Assembly (NCBI RefSeq): GCF_011772445.1
Contig: NZ_WVZN01000026.1
Span: 120,960 to 184,959, forward strand
Direction of reading: 5' to 3'
Length of the DNA: 64,000 bases
Source of the DNA: Hydrogenophaga sp.
GTDB taxonomy: Bacteria; Pseudomonadota; Gammaproteobacteria; Burkholderiales; Burkholderiaceae_C
Shown here: piece after piece, positions 59,653 to 64,000 of the stretch
Layout of the letters: each line of letters opens with the position of its first letter
How positions within the stretch are numbered: the first letter of the stretch is position 1
The notes under the pieces: model-generated
What the model saw: the letters and a program-made list of their open reading frames with translations, nothing else
Told to the model about the DNA's origin: nothing
Databases searched by the model: none
Translations under genes and position numbers: made by a program

Positions 59653-59680
59653 GGTGGGTTATTAATATACCCTACCCACC
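59653..59680 (-). promoter_or_regulatory. Inverted repeat, likely TetR operator overlapping the operon promoter
   Basis: GGTGGGT and ACCCACC, perfectly complementary, flank 14 AT-rich bases (TATTAATATACCCT). The AT-rich centre, in very GC-rich DNA 20 bases before the tetR ATG, can hold a -10 element (TATATT on the minus strand). Symmetry and place fit an autoregulatory TetR site. Confidence 0.65.
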
Positions 59681-59766
59681 TTGCGCCCCGGTGTCGGGCT
59701 GGTAAAGCGGCGACGGCTTCCCGGCCGCCAGGCAGACGCACCCCGCGCGAAGGCGCTGGCCGGACG

Positions 59767-61242
59767 TCAGCCGAGCTTGATGCCCACGCGCGTGATCCGG
59801 TTCGCGTCGACCTCACGCACGCTCACCTCGGCCTTGCCGAGATGGGCCAGGTCACCCACCACGGGCGGGCGGTTGATCTCCTGGTGCAGCCAGCGCCCCA
59901 CGCTCTGGTCCGATTCGCCCGGCACCGGCAGGCCATAGAAGCCGCACAGCGCCTCCAGCGGCGTGCTGGCGTCCAGCTCGAAGTCGCCGAACACCAGGCG
60001 CGCCTCCTCGGTGTCGTCCAGGTCGGGCAGGGCCACGTGCGTGTGGCGCGCCGCCAGGGCGATGGTCGAGCCCTGCAGCAGCAGCGAGGTCAGCACCACC
60101 ACGAAGGCCACGTCGAGGAACTCGCGTGCGCCGGGCACGCCCGCCATCATGGGGAACACCGCGAGCACGATGGGCACGGCACCCCGCAGGCCCACCCAGG
60201 CGATGAAGCCGATCTCGCGCGGCGCGAAATGGAAGGGCATCAGACACAGCCAGACCGCCACCGGCCGGGCGACCAGCATCAGCACCATCGACACGCCCAG
60301 CGCCGGCAGCAGGGTGTCCACCATCTCGCTGGGCGTCACCAGCAGGCCCAGCAACAGGAACATGCCGGCCTGCGCGAGCCAGGCGTAGCCGTCCATGGCC
60401 GACAGCGAGGAGCGCACCAAGCGGCGCGCGCGGTTGCCGGCCACCACCCCCATCACGTAGACGGCCAGAAAGCCCGAGCCGCCGAGCCAGGTGGTGGCCG
60501 CGAACACGGCCAGTCCGCCCGAGACGATGAGCAGCGCGCGGATGCCGCCGCCGCCGTCGGCGCCGCGCCCCAGGCGCTTGAGCAGCTCGGCCAGGCCCCA
60601 GCCGCTGGCCAGGCCGGCCAGGGCGCCCCAGCCGAACTGCTGCACCAGCGACCAGGCGATGCCGCCCAGCGTGGCCTCGCCCGACGCGCCCGCGCCAGCC
60701 GCCAGCGCCACGCCGATGAAGGCCAGCGTGAGGTACACGGCCATCGGGTCGTTCATGCCCGATTCGATCTCCAGCGTCGCGGCCACGCGCTCGTTGAGCC
60801 GCACGCCCGAGGACTTGAGCAGCGCGAACACGGCGGCCGCGTCGGTGGAGCCCACGATGGCGCCCACCAGCAGCGCCATCGGCCAGGACAGGTCCAGCAG
60901 CCAGTGCGCCGCCGCGCCCGTGATGGCAGCGGAGATCAGCACCCCCAGGGTGGCCAGCAGGATCGAGGGTTTGAGGCCGGTGCGAAAGGTGCTCAGCTCG
61001 GTGCGCAGCCCGCCGTCGAGCAGGATGACCGCGAGCGCCACGTTGCCCACCCAGAACGCCAGGCGGAAGTCGTCGAAGCGCAGACCGCCAGGCCCGTCCT
61101 GTCCGGCCAGCATGCCCACCACCAGGAAGACCAGCAGAAAGGAAAAGCCCACGCGGGCGGAAAACACGCCGGCCAGCACGCTGATGAACACCAGCGCGGC
61201 GGCCGCGAGCAGCGGCAGGGACAGGAAGTCGAGCGAGAGCAT
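59767..61242 (-). CDS. K+/H+ antiporter, CPA1 type (CvrA/NhaP2-like)
   Basis: A 491-residue inner-membrane cation/proton antiporter with about 12-13 spans in the first 390 residues. The ion-site motif is LEIESGMNDPMAVYLTLAFI, with GAIVGSTDAAAVFALLKSSG before it. A cytoplasmic tail of about 100 residues with a TrkA_C/CorC-like fold follows (LVFGDFELDASTPLEALCGF), as in NhaP2. It should exchange K+ or Na+ for protons. The start codon is preceded by a perfect hairpin and no ribosome site. Confidence 0.9.
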   Translation of the reverse strand: MLSLDFLSLPLLAAAALVFISVLAGVFSARVGFSFLLVFLVVGMLAGQDGPGGLRFDDFRLAFWVGNVALAVILLDGGLRTELSTFRTGLKPSILLATLGVLISAAITGAAAHWLLDLSWPMALLVGAIVGSTDAAAVFALLKSSGVRLNERVAATLEIESGMNDPMAVYLTLAFIGVALAAGAGASGEATLGGIAWSLVQQFGWGALAGLASGWGLAELLKRLGRGADGGGGIRALLIVSGGLAVFAATTWLGGSGFLAVYVMGVVAGNRARRLVRSSLSAMDGYAWLAQAGMFLLLGLLVTPSEMVDTLLPALGVSMVLMLVARPVAVWLCLMPFHFAPREIGFIAWVGLRGAVPIVLAVFPMMAGVPGAREFLDVAFVVVLTSLLLQGSTIALAARHTHVALPDLDDTEEARLVFGDFELDASTPLEALCGFYGLPVPGESDQSVGRWLHQEINRPPVVGDLAHLGKAEVSVREVDANRITRVGIKLG

Positions 61243-61245
61243 CGT

Positions 61246-61274
61246 GCGCGCACGCTAGCAGAAAGCGTGCGCGC
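61246..61274 (-). promoter_or_regulatory. Perfect 11-base hairpin next to the antiporter start codon
   Basis: GCGCGCACGCT and AGCGTGCGCGC pair perfectly around a seven-base loop. In the antiporter mRNA the stem ends three bases before the ATG, exactly where a ribosome site would sit; no purine-rich site is visible outside it. It may control translation of the antiporter. Confidence 0.6.
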
Positions 61275-61334
61275 TGCGCCGCGGGGTAACCGGGGCCATG
61301 CTCGTATCATGTGTCCGTCGTTTGGAGGTGCCCC

Positions 61335-61565
61335 ATGACCGATCCCGTTGTCGAACTCGCCGAACAGGCCCGCAGCTTGCCGGCCGACGAACGTTCACGG
61401 CTGGTGGAGCTGCTGCTGGAATCGCTCCACGAAGCGCCGCTGGCCGAAGTGGACGCCGCCTGGGCCAGGGAGATCGAGCGCCGTGTGGCGGCCCATGCGC
61501 GTGGCGAAGTCATCACCTACGCCGCTGAGGACGTCTTTGCCGAAGCTCGTCGCATCGCGCCGTGA
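61335..61565 (+). CDS. Antitoxin, addiction-module component (TIGR02574 type)
   Basis: A 76-residue acidic protein: ELAEQARSLPADERSRLVEL and LLESLHEAPLAEVDAAWARE are the typical start of this antitoxin family, which pairs with RelE/ParE toxins. GGAGG stands seven bases before the ATG. Its stop overlaps the toxin GTG start (GTGA), the usual coupling in such modules. Confidence 0.9.
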   Translation: MTDPVVELAEQARSLPADERSRLVELLLESLHEAPLAEVDAAWAREIERRVAAHARGEVITYAAEDVFAEARRIAP

Positions 61566-62039
61566 AGCGGGTGCGCTTCACTCGGGAGGCGCGGGCCGAG
61601 TTGCTTGCCCAGACGGCCTACTACGAAACCCTTCGTCGAGGTCTGGGCGCGCGCTTTCGCTCCGAAGTGGAAGTCGCTGCCAAGCTGGCCCTGAGCTTTC
61701 CGGCGCACGGTAGGCCGGCGGTGGCCGGAACGAGGCGTCGACTCATTGCCGATTTCCCTTTCAAGATCTTCTATTCCGAGACCGACGAGGGCGTGCTGAT
61801 TCATGCCGTGGCGGGTGATCAGCAGTTGCCCGAGTACTGGCTCAGCCGCCTTGCTCAGACCCGATGCCTGAGCGATGAATCCAGGGCCCCCCTGGCGCCA
61901 CACGCCGGCCTGTTGACCTGCCGATCGGTGCAGGGCGCTGCGCGGATCACGCGCCGCAGCACCATCTGGCGCAGGGATCAGGGGCCAATGGAAGATCGTC
62001 TATCACCAGGGCACGCTCGTCAGCACCTGACGAGCGGCC

Positions 62040-62047
<8 letters not shown>
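61562..62047 (+). CDS. RelE/ParE-family toxin with an unusual C-terminal extension
   Basis: The first 96 residues are a ParE-like toxin: [20 protein letters not shown], a central arginine-rich strand ([18 protein letters not shown]) and the closing [20 protein letters not shown]. Family members normally end there. This frame continues for about 65 residues of low-complexity, Arg/Ser-rich sequence with no domain and runs eight bases into the gcdH 3' end, which suggests a lost stop codon. The toxin part has no visible lesion. GTG start coupled to the antitoxin. Confidence 0.85.
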
Positions 62048-63233
<1,186 letters not shown>

Positions 63234-63295
63234 GGCGTGTCTCCGTGTGCGGTGGGCAATCCGGGGATTGTCCGCCCATGAGCCATAGCTGTCTA

Positions 63296-63335
63296 ATATC
63301 GATCCTGTATTCAAGGATTCGAACGGCATATCGAT
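63296..63335. promoter_or_regulatory. Repeated ATATCGAT elements in the gcdH/lysR control region
   Basis: ATATCGAT occurs at 63296-63303 and again at 63328-63335, 32 bases apart or about three helix turns; the second copy covers the lysR ATG. TTCAAGGATTCGAA lies between them. This fits a LysR-type binding region controlling gcdH and the regulator itself. Confidence 0.45.
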
Positions 63336-64000
63336 GGAGTTTCGCCACCTGCGCTGTTTCCTGGCCCTGGCCGAGGAGCTGCACTTCGGCCGCGCCGCCG
63401 CGCGCCTGGCGATGACGCAGCCGCCGCTGTCGCTCAACATCCAGCAGCTGGAGGCCTCGGTGGGCGCGCCGCTGTTCGTGCGCAACAGCCGGGGCGTGGC
63501 GCTCACGCCGGCGGGCCTGGCCTTCGTGCCGCGCGCCCGTGCCCTGCTGGACGCCGCCGCCGGCGCGGCCCGCGAGGCGCGCGAGGTGGCGCAGGGCGTG
63601 AGCGGCCAGTTGCGCGTGGGCTTCGCGGGCACGGTGCTCTACCGGGGCCTGCCGCAGATCCTGCGCGGCTTCGCGCAGCGCCACCCGCGCCTGAAGCTGG
63701 TGCTGCGCGAGATGAGCTCCAGCGACCAGCTCATCGACCTGCAGCACGGGCGGCTGGAGGCCGGCTTCGTGCACACCCCGCGCGTGCCGCCGGGCTGCGC
63801 GCAGGTGCTGGTGTCGCGCCAGGCCTTCGTGGCCTGCGTGCCGGCGCAGCACCCGCTGGCGCGCAAGCGCCGCCTGGCCCCGGCCCTGCTGGCGGGCGAG
63901 CCCTTCGTGGCCATCTCGCGCGCCGTCTCGCCCGACTACCATGACCGCCTGCTCGCGCTCTGCGCCGACCACGGCTTCGAGCCCGACGTGCGCTTCGAGC
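63334..64000 (+). CDS. LysR-family regulator, cut by window end
   Basis: The first 222 residues of a LysR regulator: [40 protein letters not shown] and [10 protein letters not shown] give the DNA-binding domain, and [20 protein letters not shown] starts the effector domain. The frame stays open to the window end. The BenM/CatR-like wording and its divergence from gcdH suggest it responds to an aromatic or dicarboxylic acid CoA pathway compound. Confidence 0.92.
   Translation, partial: MEFRHLRCFLALAEELHFGRAAARLAMTQPPLSLNIQQLEASVGAPLFVRNSRGVALTPAGLAFVPRARALLDAAAGAAREAREVAQGVSGQLRVGFAGTVLYRGLPQILRGFAQRHPRLKLVLREMSSSDQLIDLQHGRLEAGFVHTPRVPPGCAQVLVSRQAFVACVPAQHPLARKRRLAPALLAGEPFVAISRAVSPDYHDRLLALCADHGFEPDVRFE

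Overview
The window looks like chromosomal core DNA of a high-GC betaproteobacterium, most likely a Comamonadaceae member (Hydrogenophaga/Acidovorax-like). This is inferred from the strong G/C third-position bias, the protein sequences, gene orders such as folC-SPOR-cvpA-purF-metZ-gltX and pcm-like/rhodanese/tolC/waaA, and an intergenic repeat type I associate with this family. I see no prophage, insertion sequence or CRISPR array. Genes are packed on both strands and no gene-free stretch exceeds about 300 bases except the tRNA block.

Region by region. 1-2.4 kb: prfB (5' part, with its programmed frameshift), an outer-membrane-like protein and an alpha/beta hydrolase. 2.4-6.4 kb: an acyl-CoA ligase followed by an orphan carrier-protein/hydrolase fusion and a second, translationally coupled hydrolase; this is the least explained cluster. 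6.4-7.2 kb: a membrane protein and a 24-residue membrane peptide gene. 7.4-13.9 kb: a LysR regulator divergent from a polyamine-type ABC transporter and aldehyde dehydrogenase (ydcSTUV-patD layout). 13.9-24.5 kb: housekeeping genes (lysR, OmpA-like lipoprotein, tas, ybaK, plsY, ridA-like, yajQ, murB, argG, ppnP, arsC-like). 24.5-31.3 kb: the folC-to-gltX operon, then tRNA-Ala, tRNA-Glu and tRNA-Asp.

31.8-39.6 kb is a cyanophycin locus. Two adjacent cyanophycin synthetase genes, one with a degenerate Mur-ligase P-loop, diverge from an ABC exporter-like protein with an extra N-terminal domain and a DUF1854 protein. 39.7-40.7 kb holds a small two-helix membrane protein next to a SycD/LcrH-like TPR chaperone with no type III secretion system in view. 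40.7-43.7 kb is an alkylation-repair operon (Ada/AlkA-like, Ogt) ending in an EamA transporter.

43.8-52.1 kb makes cell-surface sugar: a phosphomannomutase, glycosyltransferases, an O-antigen ligase, and one reading frame that joins Kdo transferase (WaaA) to Kdo kinase (KdkA). 52.1-59.7 kb is an RND efflux operon: TetR regulator, adaptor, pump, isoaspartyl methyltransferase-like protein, rhodanese, TolC. 59.8-64 kb: a K+/H+ antiporter whose start codon abuts a perfect hairpin, a toxin-antitoxin pair with an over-long toxin, glutaryl-CoA dehydrogenase, and a divergent LysR gene cut by the window end.
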